This document shows positions 23,092 through 35,177 of a DNA stretch of 64,000 nucleotides, in pieces. The notes beneath the pieces were generated by a model. That model made no database searches. It had not been told where the DNA came from and saw nothing but the letters and a program-made list of their open reading frames with translations. Numbering within the stretch: position 1 is the stretch's first letter; the number at the start of each line of letters is the position of its first letter. The position numbers and the translations under genes were made by a program. The DNA lies in contig JBBHKE010000488.1 in assembly GCA_037447655.1 (NCBI GenBank), positions 1-64,000 of the forward strand, given 5' to 3'. This stretch comes from Zygnema cylindricum. Taxonomy: Eukaryota > Streptophyta > Zygnematophyceae > Zygnematales > Zygnemataceae.

Positions 23092-23712
23092 TACACCACC
23101 AATCGTAATTAGAGTAGTGAAAAAATTAGAGTAAAAAAACCAAAAAAAACAATTAGAGTAATTGACGTTAATTTATGTGATAAAGCTTTTTCAGCTATGA
23201 AGTTTACTCTAATTTATTTAGTTATTCTATATTGGGTTATGTCGGCGATAATTATGTGCACGATAATTATGAACACTAAATTACGTAGTCGTACAAAATG
23301 TGTCAGTCCGGTATAGAATTGGCGTCATTATGACGCTAATAATATTTGTCGCATTGAATGTCAGTTAATGTTCACACTGACGACGATACTGTCGACGGAC
23401 GAGGGTTATACGAACAGCTTTTTTTCGATGTGATTCATTTTTTTGTTTAGTGCGATTTCACGTGCGAGCACGATTCTACTAAATCATTATTTGTACCTTT
23501 TTACTTATAACAGTACAATTTTGCACAGTCAGACGTCGTCCGTACTCCACACTATTTAAAAATAACCTATATTATATTTTTTTACGCTAATTAAACCTCA
23601 CCTAAATTAGAATAATGAAAAAATTAGAGTCGATTACTCTATTTGATGTGATAGAGTCGAAATTTCGAGCGATCGAATTAGAGTAATTTACTCTAATTAC
23701 GATTGGCGGTTT
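23092..23712. mobile_element. TACACCG-family inverted-repeat element (616-bp subfamily, copy 1)
   Basis: It starts TACACCACCAATCGTAATTA and ends with the inverse (TAATTACGATTGGCGGT). The internal sequence is shared with 45411-46026 over its whole length. The ends fall at TA, as in Tc1/mariner-type targets. No open frame of note. Confidence 0.75.
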
Positions 23713-24089
23713 AGAGTTTACCGTACAATTACAGAAACGTATGATGGAACTTCACCCTAACACTATTTTTTTTTGACGCTATTTATTCCTGTACTCTAAT
23801 AGCGATTGGCGGTGTACTGTAGTACCCATGAAACATAAATATCTAGAAAATCCTGACGCTGTATTGTATACATATGTACGATTTTCCCAGTGGCGAATCC
23901 GTTTCATATTCTAATGCATAGACGTTGGTACAAAATTGACGTAATGATTTGACGTTGTTTGCAATTTTTTTATTGCGTTGTAGAATCATTTGCTTTACAT
24001 CCGCCCTTCCGAAAAAAAGTTTGAAGTTCGGATGTGAACTATATATGGTGTGGCAAGGCTTTACGGAAGAGAGTGAGAAAAGTTTTTTT
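23713..24089. other. spacer between transposon insertions
   Basis: It includes an inverted fragment of the AGGGTGA-type end at 23738-23756. No gene. Confidence 0.5.
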
Positions 24090-25062
24090 TAGTGTTGTGT
24101 ATCGGTAAAAGATTTATCGTGATAACACCGATACCGATAGTTATCGGTTATCGAATAGTCAGAGGTACCGATATATCGGTCTGAGACCAACAAATTCCAT
24201 AGCGGCGATAACTTAAAAAAATATAGTATGCATACAATGCTATTTTATAACATACTGTATTATATAATTGACTTTATATAGCGTGGCATGCCACGTATAA
24301 GAATCTGTTCCGTCTTTGTTTAACTGCGATTTATTACGTAAAGCGCAGCACAAAAACGTTGGCCGGTTAAGTGAACAGGAATTTTACAGCAGCTTACCGA
24401 ATTGAATCGACTAACTGGTGAACATGGAACGGTAAAAGGACGGCGGACACAAAGTACAACAGACGCAATATAACATTCTGCGCGCCACCGGAATCGAACG
24501 GACGACTTGGAATGAGAAAATACGAGCGGACGACCAGCGTGAGCGCCGGCATCACGGAATGGCTCTTTTGGCAGCTTATGCCAAAAAAGCCAACAGATTG
24601 TCACGTGGCAGGTCCCAAGTGGATCCCAAGGAAGAAAGGGACAAAGCCATGGCGTCGGATGTGAAAGATACATCGTTTTTACTGGATCTGTACCAAAACC
24701 GTACATATCTCATGGCAGCTACTGTACTTCCTGTGCTTGTACAACTGTACAATAAAGTGATCTGATTCATCTGATTGGTAGACACCTCAGTAGATAGGGG
24801 TCGTGAGTAGAGCGCGTCCAGGGAATAACACATACAGTTGAGTGTACTGGCCGTACATTTATCTGTACGGCCCGTACAAATATTGCCAATAGTTATCGAT
24901 ATCGGTGTTATCGCCGATAATAGCCGATAATAGCCGATAAATATCCGTTATTTATCGGCGATAACACCGATAACGATATATCGTACCAATATATCGATTA
25001 TCAGCTACCGGAAAAAAGGCCTATATCGGTTATCGGCAAATCCTTACCGATAAACAACACTA
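24090..25062. mobile_element. hAT-like non-autonomous element, complete, 8-bp target duplication
   Basis: 973 bp between inverse ends TAGTGTTGTGTATCGGTAA and TTACCGATAAACAACACTA. The 8 bases GTTTTTTT flank both sides (24082-24089 and 25063-25070), as expected for hAT transposition, although such a T-rich repeat carries less weight than a mixed sequence. Both subterminal zones are packed with TATCGG/CCGATA words, typical of hAT transposase binding arrays. The central part (GGCTCTTTTGGCAGCTTATGCC, ATGGCGTCGGATGTG) is conserved between copies, but no transposase is encoded. Confidence 0.85.
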
Positions 25063-25070
25063 GTTTTTTT

Positions 25071-25858
25071 GGATACTCCTGACGTATATTTGTTGTTGCT
25101 ATAATTTCTTTTGACAAGGTTTTGTAACTTATTTTACTATGAATGATTCTGCTCGTTTAGCTTAACTTTTAGACAAGGTTCATTTTATAAAACCCTCCAC
25201 ATTTGGTTATACTGGTGGCTTTCCACACTATTTGGAGCTAAATTGTTTGAAAAAAACCACATGAGGATGCATTGAAATATTCAACAAAAAACATTTCCAC
25301 CATTAAAATTGACAAGTGATTTACATTTTACAGTTGGCTTTGTGGGCTGATAAATGCTATTCTTGAAAAGAATGTAACATAATATAAAACACATAAAGGT
25401 AAAGTCTTTTTATTCATTTCGGGAAAAGAAAGTATAAAAGAAATAACCAAACATCGCTTATTGTCAGCGAAATTTAGAACAATCCTATAATCCACATTTA
25501 TGAAATAGATTCATCAATTTTGTGTCAAAATCAAGGATACGTGTCTTTTGTGACTTGTATCCTATTTCACGTTTTATTAAAAAACATACAAGCAAAAATA
25601 AACAATATAATTTGCAAACACGTACATAGTGTACAAATTTTAGTTATAACACATAAACCATCCTTACGAAAAAAGAACTTGCGCAGGATAGTCGAATGCG
25701 CTAAAGAAAAAGCTAAAATAAACCATTCTATTCTAAAAATGAGTACCAAAACCAATAAGTACCTACAAAAAAACAAAATAGAACATATGATAATCATGCC
25801 GTCGTGAAGGTTTCTCGGGCGAGAGAAGAACTCGCAACTCGTCGAACCACAAAGTGAT
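25071..25858. other. 3' flank of the multicopper oxidase gene
   Basis: AT-rich sequence without a supportable gene. The part nearest 25858 is probably the 3' UTR of the minus-strand oxidase gene. Confidence 0.5.
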
Positions 25859-28800
25859 TTATGAGACGCCCCATTTGGACTTGAGAAAATCGGGAGTAAT
25901 ATCGCCACAAACGGGGAAATTGTCTGGCGAAGGAGGTTGCTCCTCGGGAACCGAATTTATTATCACTCCCATCCCAACTTGCGGATGCAAGGCGTTGTGC
26001 TGCACACCACATCCATGGAAATGGGACAATACTTTGAAATGAAACGGAACATATTACAATACTACTTTGGAATACAATATACTTTGAAATGTGGTATACT
26101 TTGAAATGGAACATACTAACATGCTTTGAAATATAATACACTTTGAAATGCAATGTGCTTTGGAATGGAACACAAATTGATTTGGCATGAAACATTTTGA
26201 AATAGAACGTACTTTGGAATACTTTGAAATGCAATATATATACTTTGAAATGCAATGTATATACTTTGAAGCGCAATAAATTTTGAAAAGGAACATCATT
26301 TGATTTGAAATGGAACACACTACAGACTATGAACATTTTGAAAAGGGAAATATACATACTTACATGAAATGTACTTTGAAATACAATACACTTTGAAATG
26401 GAAAATAATATGATTTGAAATGAAACTTTGAAATGGAACATACTACATACTTCGAAATGCAACATTGGTGATACTTTTACTAAATGTTGACAAAGGGACA
26501 GCTCGCTTCGGTTAAGAGATGGGAATTGTTTACAAAAAGAGAAATTCCAACTACTAAAAGAGAGGGAGAGAGAGGTAGAGAGAGGGAGAGAGTCCACAAG
26601 TTAGACAGAAAGCGTTAAACTCTGTTTGACATCGACATAAAAACCACCATAGTCATCAACATCACCTCCAACATTGACTTTTGACTTTGAAAAGATCAAC
26701 ATCGGAAGGAACAGTACCAATTTGGAGATGTTACAAATCCATAAGCCCACAATATGTTAAATCTCAACCATTATCATGTTAATTCTGGTAGGTTTTTGTC
26801 AACTTACACAGTGAAACAACCAGATACCTGTCCGTCCCCAACCAAACAAGGGAAAACTTCCAACTATTAGCCATATTCAGAAACCTCAGATAAGAGAATT
26901 CATTCCATATCGCAACCACAGTCTCATACATAAACATAATTCCTTCGCATGACTTTTTTTACTTCGCTATGTTAATAGCCGTTTTTTCTTAGGAAGCTTA
27001 GGAAGCTTGAAAATCCTTAAGACGGAAAACACAAATAAAACGTAGCAAGTCCAGCAATCCAATTATCCTATTATCCTCTTCCTATTTTGGGAGAGTTATA
27101 TTCTTTTACAAACATTGTACTTACCGGGATTATCGGCGATAAAACGGACGGCTGCCCATCCACTAGGAAGAACCGAAACTGTGTTTCGACGCACAGGATT
27201 GATCAGATTAAAGCTTAGAGGAGAAGTTTCCTCATCGTAAATTCCGAGACCCGAACCGACCACCCAAAAATCATGGCCATGAAGATGCCATGGATGGTCG
27301 GCACTGAAAATTGCAATTGAAGTTGAAGGGGTTGAAGTTGAAGGAGTTGAAGTTGAAAAAGTTGAAGTTGAAGAAGTTGAAGTCGAAGAAGTGAAGTTGA
27401 AGAAGTTCAAAAATTTGAAGAACCAAATTGAGGTAAAAATCAATAGGAAATATAAGCCAAAAGGAGGATTTATTAAGGATGGGATGGTAGTATGTTTAAA
27501 ATTGGTCAAAAGGTGTTTTATTCCTTTTGACACTTCATCACCTTTCGTGCGCATAAGCTTAACTCGAGTTCATTTGATGAATTGTCAACTCAAAGTAGGT
27601 GGGAAGTTTTAGTATATAATGTGCGATAAGTGCCTATTTCACTTCATATTTGAAGGTTGTTTTAACACAGTTTTATTCAGGAAGAAATTATGAAACAGTT
27701 GGCAAAAAAAAGAAACACTAGTGGGCAATTGTTCTCCTTTCACACGTCAAGAGCTACATTGGACTTATGGTATTGTTTCATTCTTTATTGTTTCATTAAT
27801 TTAAAGTTTACCTGAGAAGGTCGTCATTTACGGTGTTCTGAAGGACCACCTGGATGACTTGATTTTTCTGCCAAAGATTCAAGAACCAAGTAACACATGT
27901 ATCATATAAATCCTACTCTCTCTCTCTCGCTCTCTCTCTCTCTCCCTCGTTCTCTCTCTCAACGTATGAGGTGTCCAATTCTTCCAAAAAAAAACACCAT
28001 ATGCCACCCATTCACCACTTCCAAACGACAAAAAAAAAGAACTGTAAGGACATCCATTTTTCATAACATCGAAATTGAAAAAATGCCACATTAAAATCAC
28101 CTCAACAGTGTAGATAATTGTTCCTTGGTCGCCGTTTTCAGTTATGTTCTGAGCAGGAAGAGGGAGAAGGTAATTGTAAATAGGAGGCTGGTCATAACTG
28201 TAGTCTATTGTGTTGTTGAGAATTCCGTACGTCTGTTGAAGAATGTAAGGAGTGGAAGGAAGCTGTAGGGTCTTGTTGTTCACAGAAAATCTGAATCATC
28301 CGTACAACAACAAAAGAGAAGACCAATTTTTCCGTGGACCCAAATTTCAAGCGGCGTCCTTCTCTCTCCCTCTCTCTCCATCTCACTCCCTCTTTCTCCC
28401 TCTCTCTCCCTTCCTCTTCCTCTCTCTCCCTCCCACCCTCCCTCCCGATGAAGATTCCTAAATTAAATCTTTGCAAAAAATGATTTCTAATGATGGTGAT
28501 ATTTACGCGCACTCCAAATCAATGAGAGAGACAAAGAGAGAGTGGAAGAGAGAGGGAGAGAACGAGGGGGAGAGAGAAAAAGAGGGAGAGGGAGGAGGGG
28601 GAGAGAAGGGGGAGAGAGGATGAGAGAGTGAGGGAGAGGGAGGGAGAGCGGGAGAGGGAGGGAGAGAGAAAGAGGGAGAGAGAGAGAGGCAAAGAGAGTG
28701 CAGAAAGGGAGAGGGAGAGAGAAAGAGAGAGATTGCGAGAGAGAAAGAGAGAGAGAGGGGGAGAGAGAGAGAATAAGAGAGAGAAAGAGAAGTACAAGAA

Positions 28801-30155
28801 AATGCCGTCGACAATAGTTTGAGCGAGAACAATCGTAATTTCCCGGTCGACCAGCAACGGTACAGGGACAAGTACATCCAAGCGCTGTTGCGTTCCCAGA
28901 ATCTGCGCCAAACTGAAAGAAGTGTCGTTCCATGCAGGGTGGGTCGATGGCAGTTCTCGGGGAGGCTCCGCTTCTGGCGCTCCCTCGTATTGCAGGATGC
29001 CGACTGCCGATACGCCTGCATGGGATTCACTCAGAGAGAGAGGGAGAAGTGGAGAGAGGAGGGAAGTGAGGAGAGCGAGAGAGAGTGTGTGAGAGAGAGG
29101 GTATGTGGGAGGGAGGGAGGGAGGGAGGGAGAGGGAGAGGAAGGGGGAGCTTGAGAGGGAGAGGGAGAGAGCGAAAGAGAAAGAGAGAGATATGAGAGGA
29201 AAAGAGAGAAAGAGGCGATGATGGAGAGAAAAAACAGTGAAGAAACAGGAAAGTGGTGTAGAGAGAGAAATATGAAAAAGGGTGAAAGAGCGGAGGAGGG
29301 TGGACAGGAGAATGTTACAAGAGAGCCAAATTTAAAGAGGAGAAAGGAGAAATATGTCACTTCAGATTTCCTGCAGAAAATATTCCCAGATGAATCAAAT
29401 AATTACATTTATAAACAAACTATAAAAGCGTCCGAACAGGTAACAAATGGATTTTTCTCAGCTGAAGTTTATTAAAACATTCAAAAATACGTGAATCAGT
29501 TTCCTCTTATGAATCTCCCGCAAAAAAAGAATTATATTCCCCGTCTATTTTTAGAAAGTTCGAACATCAAGGAGACCAATCTCACCAAAGTCTTCGGTCA
29601 CAAATTGAACTTTTCCAGCGATCCAATAATTTCCAATTTCCTGATCGGCTGTAAAAAGAACTGAGTATGATTGGCCGGCACTGACATCAAGTGACGTCAC
29701 AGTTGTAGGTTTCACGTAAAGTCCATCTGCCTCAACAACTTTTGCAAAAGAAAAGAAAAACGCATAACAATATTCAATACTTTCATCAACGGTATATTTA
29801 TATTTAAGCAAAATATAGTGAAAAAAGGTGGGAGTCTGGCAACATAGACATGTGGCTAGCTTTATCCTTTCACATTTACGTCTCGTTAATGTCATAATTC
29901 AATCGGAAATTGAATAATTCTCGCTATTACGGACCTCCATCCAACACATGAACGCAGTTTTGGCGTATTTTAGTAATGACAAATCTTTAAAATTGCGTGA
30001 TAGCATAGTTTATAACTTACTTGTTAACTCGTGACCTTCAATGACAAAGCTGTAAAATGCTTGGGAAGCCGCATTGATGATACGGAGTCGATACCTGTAA
30101 TCATAGGCATCCATCAGGAAGATCTTTCTCCATCACTCTCCTCCCTATCTCTCTT

Positions 30156-30232
<77 letters not shown>

Positions 30233-32779
30233 CCTCCTATCCTTTCCCCTTCAGGTGAGATTGCGGACCTTGGTGAACCGCCTCTCAAAAATCTTCCACT
30301 AGCTATACATCTTGCATCATGGATGTTAAGTTGTTTTTACCAATTGTCAAAAATTATTTTAAATGGATTGTATTCACAGTTACTATTTCTTTAGCTACCA
30401 TTTAGAGCAATTTCACTTAATGGGATGTAATATGAAGCAATATAAGAAGACATAAATAAGAGAAATGAGATGACATATTGTATATCGAATTTACTTAGCC
30501 AAAAATAAACCAATGGCTTATACACCTGATAACAGGAGGGTGGGAATGTAAGGGAAGGAGACAGGGTGATGAGTAGAGACCTTTTTCCCGCCACAACATT
30601 CATGACCGTATAATTACTAGTTATATTTGAGGTGACACATGGCGAAACCGCAGTGGGAGAACAGTTGAAAACTCCTCGACCGTTGATCAGTCCAGAAGAG
30701 GGCCACAGCCATCCATTCACATTTAGAAGGTTATATTCCTGACTGTTCAGGCTCGTATGGTACCTTTAAACCGAAGAAAAAAATAGGAATTTATTAGGAT
30801 ACACACTAAATTTGATGTATATACCACCTTCTTGAAGCATCTTAACCTTTCGGATACTCTCTTTTCAATACCAGGTCTCTAGAATATTTTACCTTGGTAG
30901 CAAGGGAAGAACTAACACATCTTGCACCATCACTAGTGTGGTCCAAACACATTATGAAAAATACCATTTAAATTTGAAAATGACATGCTAAACTCTTTAA
31001 AACGCCTCATCTTCACCATTGTGTCAAAATTAGAGTAGGTTGGCAAAAGCTAAAATGTTGGTGAAAAAAATCCACACTATTCTTGGTGACTGCCATACTC
31101 ACCAGTCGCCGAGCATCATGGGAGGTTCCAGCTCCTCATCATAACCCAGGAATACTTTGTCGTCTATTGGTGGGGCGGGATCGATTATAAGAGGTCCATA
31201 GAGAGAGGCCACAACCTGAATTATGTAGTGGGCATGCCACCAATGGGTGCCAAGGTTTCCTGTGGTGTCAATTATGTAGGTGACATTGGTACCAGGAAGG
31301 ATGGCACTGCAAAAAAAGGGTTTTTAGGGTTTTACAACCCAATTGTTCAAAAAGTTGATCCAGGCGGAACTATTTAGTGCTATGCGTACTAAAAATGCGC
31401 ACTTCTCTTCAACTAGAGCAAATTCTGTGTATAATTGTTGCAAGCAAATGGATTAGGATTTAATTGAAACCGGAAAATGACTGTCACTGAAGCTATCCTG
31501 TAACCTGTAGTGAATGCATCCATTCAGTATTATTGGACATAAAGAGCTCACGAAACCTCAACGTCAGGACTTTAAAACTGAAACAAAACAGAAGTACTTT
31601 AAAATATCCTGAAGAAACATTTCTAGCAGATCCCACCATACCACTGAGAGACTCCTGCAACACCATCGTAATAGGGTGTCCCATTTTGCGTTATTCCGTG
31701 CCAGTGAATCTGCATCAATTAAAGAAAGGGAGAGGTGAGGGCGAGGGAGAGAGAGAAAAGGAGAAGGAGAAAAGGAAGACGGGTTTGGTGAGCTGAATAT
31801 AAGAAAAGTCTGCCCCTCATTTTTCAATCCTTTTAAGCATCACAGTTTCTATCCGTGCGATTGTGAAATGTACCGTTGTTCCTTCTTGAAACAGGTGGTT
31901 GAACACGGTAATATGAAGAATGTCTCCCGCAGTGGCTCGTATAGTGGGGCCAGGGAAGGAACCGTTTCCAGAATATATTAATCTTGTGCCATATGCGTCA
32001 GGATTGGCAAATGAAAAACCCACTGGAAAAAGAAAAGAGAAACAGTCATACAAGAAAACAAAAATTTGTGCTAAAACAACAATAAATAACAGTTAATCTA
32101 AGTAGGGAGTAATTAGGTGAGGTAGTTGGAGCTGATAGGGTTTTGAAGGTTTTTCAGGGTCGACTTGATCGTAGGTCAACAATATGTCTTCGATGTGAGT
32201 TCTGAAGGTCGATAGTGTTTTAAGGTGCGCTTATTAATAAAGCTAGATATTCAACTATACTCATGCAATGTTGTGGCGAATGAGAAGCTTCTGAGGAGAT
32301 TGCTCAATGTTTCTGCAAATGTTGTGACCAGAATTTGATAGATAAAACACAATAATGGATCGGGGAGAACAAGTTGTGAATGTGGAGCCCATTGCTTGCG
32401 TTTTATGTCCATCTGGATAAAATATCAAACAATAGTCTTATTTTATAACATTTCTATTTGGTAAGGCGAAACATCGACACGACTCTTAATGTCAAGAATT
32501 TGCATCTTGACGATAAGTGTTGACAAATAAGATATTAATGAAATGCCTCCAGTCATAACCCTGAAATTACATTGAGAAATTGAGTAACTCGTGTTTTTTT
32601 TTGTTCAATCTTCTTCTTCTAGTGCTAATGGCCGTCAAGGAATTACACATACCTTCAAGCGTATAGTACAAATCCACCCCAATCACCTTTTGCACCAGAG
32701 TGTCTAGAGTTCCAAACAAAATGCAAAGCCAGAATCCTCTCATAAGATTGCAAGGTTGTCTTTTAATGTTAGCAGCCAT
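25859..32779 (-). CDS. secreted multicopper oxidase, L-ascorbate oxidase-like (13 coding exons)
   Basis: Exons: 32653-32779, 31874-32022, 31642-31709, 31103-31306, 30581-30763, 30021-30094, 29586-29738, 28796-29015, 28101-28290, 27812-27867, 27125-27303, 26808-26827, 25859-25999. All junctions are GT/AG and all phases agree, giving 587 aa, close to the usual length of plant ascorbate oxidases. A hydrophobic leader (MRGFWLCILFGTLDTLV) suggests secretion. Cupredoxin copper ligands are complete: HWHG (94-97), WWHAH (H139, H141), HPWHLHGH (478-485), HCH (540-542), H546 and the axial M551. The likely reaction is one-electron oxidation of ascorbate or phenolics with O2 reduced to water in the apoplast. 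Ascorbate oxidase versus laccase or SKU5-like cannot be settled by eye; intact ligands argue against an inactive SKU5 type. A non-coding 5' exon may end at 32951. Several introns hold CT-rich or minisatellite DNA. Confidence 0.92.
26035..26465. repeat. degenerate tandem repeat of ACTTTGAAATGGAACAT in an oxidase intron
   Basis: About twenty imperfect copies of a roughly 17-base unit (TACTTTGAAATGNAACA) fill half of the last intron (26000-26807). Open frames through it are caused by the repeat. Confidence 0.8.
26808..26827 (-). other. 20-nt microexon of the multicopper oxidase gene
   Basis: Flanked by GGACAG and GTAAGT, it enters in phase 1 and leaves in phase 0, encoding GIWLFHC after the Pro-Gly of exon 11. 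The type-1 copper Cys and one type-3 His sit on this exon, while the second His of HCH opens exon 13. Without it the frame is lost, so the exon must be included for a working enzyme. Confidence 0.9.
27310..27405. repeat. GAAGTT minisatellite in an oxidase intron
   Basis: A run of GAAGTTGAAG-type units of 15-18 bases, immediately next to the acceptor of exon 11 (27303). On the sense strand it is pyrimidine/AC rich. Confidence 0.8.
28345..28795. repeat. CT and GA microsatellites in the introns around oxidase exon 9
   Basis: CTCTCTCCCT units on the plus strand at 28360-28445 and GAGAGGGAGA units at 28520-28795, all within the intron between exons 8 and 9. The second tract runs up to the donor of exon 8. 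Confidence 0.85.
29033..29225. repeat. GA-rich tract upstream of oxidase exon 8
   Basis: GAGAGAGAGG and GGGAGGGAGG units. On the sense strand this is a long polypyrimidine tract ending about 17 bases before the exon 8 acceptor. Confidence 0.85.
30142..30230. repeat. (CT)n followed by (CA)n in an oxidase intron
   Basis: About 30 CT dinucleotides run into a short CACACA stretch between exons 6 and 5. Unlike the neighbouring tracts, the pyrimidines here are on the plus strand. Confidence 0.9.
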
Positions 32780-33741
32780 TGCTTCCTTTGCAAAGTCTTT
32801 CTTGTAACAGATAACACACTCACAAAAACCGGCTACCAACTGTACAACTGTACAGGAGTACTAAAGAACGGAGATGACAAAACAAACAACACAACAGCTG
32901 AAATTGGTTATCAAAGAATTGCTGAGGACGAGATTATATATGGAACTCACCTTCTCAAGTCTCTGCTGGTGCTTTCCTTGCGATTCTTAATCTCTGGTGC
33001 AATGGCCGCCGGCAAATTAGTCACTGAGAAAGAGACCGCCAAGCGAGACCAGATGGGCGGAAAGCGGCCGACGAACATAGGGCTGCGCCCTGCTGGGCCA
33101 ATTTTCGGATCATGAAAAGGTCAGAAAATAGACTCGCAGACGCTCGATGATTGGGATAGGCGCGGGAGATCCGGTTTATGCTTGTTAATTTGTTTCGCGT
33201 GAAATTTAAAGGAAAACAAAGAAAAAACTAACAGTAAAAACAGGATAAACTACAACTGCCCGTGAATTCTTTCAAAAACGTTTTCAGGCCCCGAGATAAG
33301 GAAATTGATTCGCCAATTTGGGAGTTGATCCCAAAAATATTTTGAGACGGGTAACGTTGACGTAAGAAATATTTTTGTTGTCCCATAATTTAAATATACT
33401 TTTGTCTGGAAGCCACGAGGAACCATACAAATCGTTACGGATTTGCAACTTTCGGTTTGTAGGTTCCACGTTGCTGCCATGATGTCTTTTTCATTTTTTT
33501 TTCGGACAGGCAACAAAAAGTAGGACGCAAAATTTTCTATCCAATAAAAATCCTTAGCCACTTATGACAACTGGTAAAATCTTTTCCTACACGTTTCACG
33601 TTGGTAAAAAAGATACGAATTGAAATTTGAAAATTACATGTATGACGGTATACTCTTGTACGAGTAAAAGTACAGGATCTCTCTGTACCTTATAGTTTGT
33701 CGTATGTTTACGGTTGATATAGCAGACTCGCCCCCGTTGAT
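32780..33741. other. 5' region of the oxidase gene and intergenic spacer
   Basis: A strong minus-strand donor (AGAAG|GTGAGTT) at 32951/32950 suggests a non-coding 5' exon at about 32951-33070. An open frame through that exon does not join the coding exon in frame. No other gene is supported. Confidence 0.45.
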
Positions 33742-34150
33742 TTAGTTTTTATGCAAAACTTTGAGCTTGTTGTACGTCTTCGGATCTGCGGCATCAAGCC
33801 AATAAAATTCTGCCAACACGGACAGATTTGTAAATCCATTCGCTAATCCAGGTCTCCCGATTCTCTTGAATCCAACACATACATCACTCCAAGCACTTTG
33901 CTGTCTTCTTGCGCTTAGCCAATCAAAGTGTAGTAATGACGCGTGTCTTCGTCGATGATTGGCTGACTTGCATGATAATGATGAATGCGGTAACGTCTTC
34001 TTGAGACGGAAAATAAAGGGGGAGGGGCAAAAAATAAAAAAAGATAAACACGAGAGATCTGACCTGGCGTCGATATTGAGGAAGGTCGATAGGGTCAAAG
34101 AAACGTCCAAAAGGATTTCCCTTGCCTCCAATTTTTGGTAAGAACAGCAT
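33742..34150 (-). CDS. small unrecognised protein (2 exons)
   Basis: Exon 1 (34064-34150) encodes 29 aa including GGKGNPFGRFFDPIDLPQYR and ends at CAG|GTCAGA. Exon 2 (33742-33900) starts after GACAG and encodes AWSDVCVGFKRIGRPGLANG and FYWLDAADPKTYNKL before a TAA. The sum is 81 aa. Another in-frame acceptor upstream (after TGCAAG) would lengthen exon 2. An AG directly before the ATG leaves room for an upstream exon. Composition and frame look like real coding sequence: basic and aromatic, with no membrane segment. I do not recognise the family and assign no function. It lies head-to-head with S1FA, about 1 kb apart. Confidence 0.5.
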
Positions 34151-35177
34151 CACTGCCAGAAACTCGGTACTAGCAACTCAAACTAGCTCAGGTCTTATTG
34201 AATTTCTGAGTGTTACAAGTGAATACTAGGTCTATTTTTTTGTTCAATCCCCGTCAATTCTTACTGTTTTTGGCCTTAAGCATTGTAACTTCACTCGAGC
34301 AGGTAATACCAGTTTGAAGGTTCGATATTGCAATTGAAACTGCCTTTTTTAGGGTTTTCTTTCTGGAGTTAGTTGCTCGTCTGTTTCTGTTTGTAGTTAT
34401 TTCTGCACAATTAACTCCTTCTTTTTGTTTTATTGTAAAGCCCTGATTCAGCTGCTTTACAGGCCAGTGGAGATTTGGAGTTGGAAAGGTGTTTTGACTT
34501 TTAATGCGTAACTTTTAGTTAGATCTAATCGTCTCGCAGTTCCCATCCTTCGTTTTTATCTTGTGTTTTTGCTGATTTTTGTAGATGCAGTTTCTAGTTT
34601 GTGTTGGCCGTTTTGTAGATTGCAGTTAAACTCATATATTTGGTGACTTTGTCTTTCTCTTGTTTTATTTGTGTTTCACTTGCAACAGCCTTTTCTGTTT
34701 GTTCTCAAGCTCATTTTTTGCTTTATTTTGCAAATTGATGCCTGCAGTTTTCAGATTTGTCTATTTGTGTCTTCATTTACATCTTAGTAAATGCAGTTTC
34801 TTATTTTACGAAAGAATTTCCCTTGTTATTTGGGAAAATTCAAAGAATTTTTGATTGATTTCACACGCTTAGCAAAGTTTGATGATAACGATGACGTGAA
34901 ATATATTGCAGCACCAAAATTCCATTAGGACTTCGAATTTTCAGCGTTCACCACAGCAAGCTATCGGTCTGTGGACAACAGAAATGTATTTTTTAAAACA
35001 ATGTGGTTCTCACTAATAATGATGGTCCACACTTTCAGTAATGAATTGTTTGTTTTTGTGTATCCGATAAATTGATTTCTTTGTAAGATGATGTATGTGT
35101 GTTTATGAGTGCAGCGTTGGGCAGCTCAAAGTTCTTTTGAAGAGGAGACCGCAACAAATTAAGAAAACCTTACGTCC
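34151..35177. other. spacer between two divergent genes
   Basis: T-rich on the plus strand. It probably holds the promoter and 5' UTR (perhaps with an intron) of the S1FA gene and the 5' flank of the small minus-strand gene. No clear TATA box could be chosen. Confidence 0.4.

Noticed and set aside
28503-29030. Overlapping frames reading SLSLSLP and EREREGE in the oxidase gene
   Set aside because: Microsatellite translations in the intron next to exon 8.
32756-33115. 119-aa plus-strand open frame
   Set aside because: Antisense to the signal-peptide exon and presumed 5' exon of the oxidase gene; no start or splice support.
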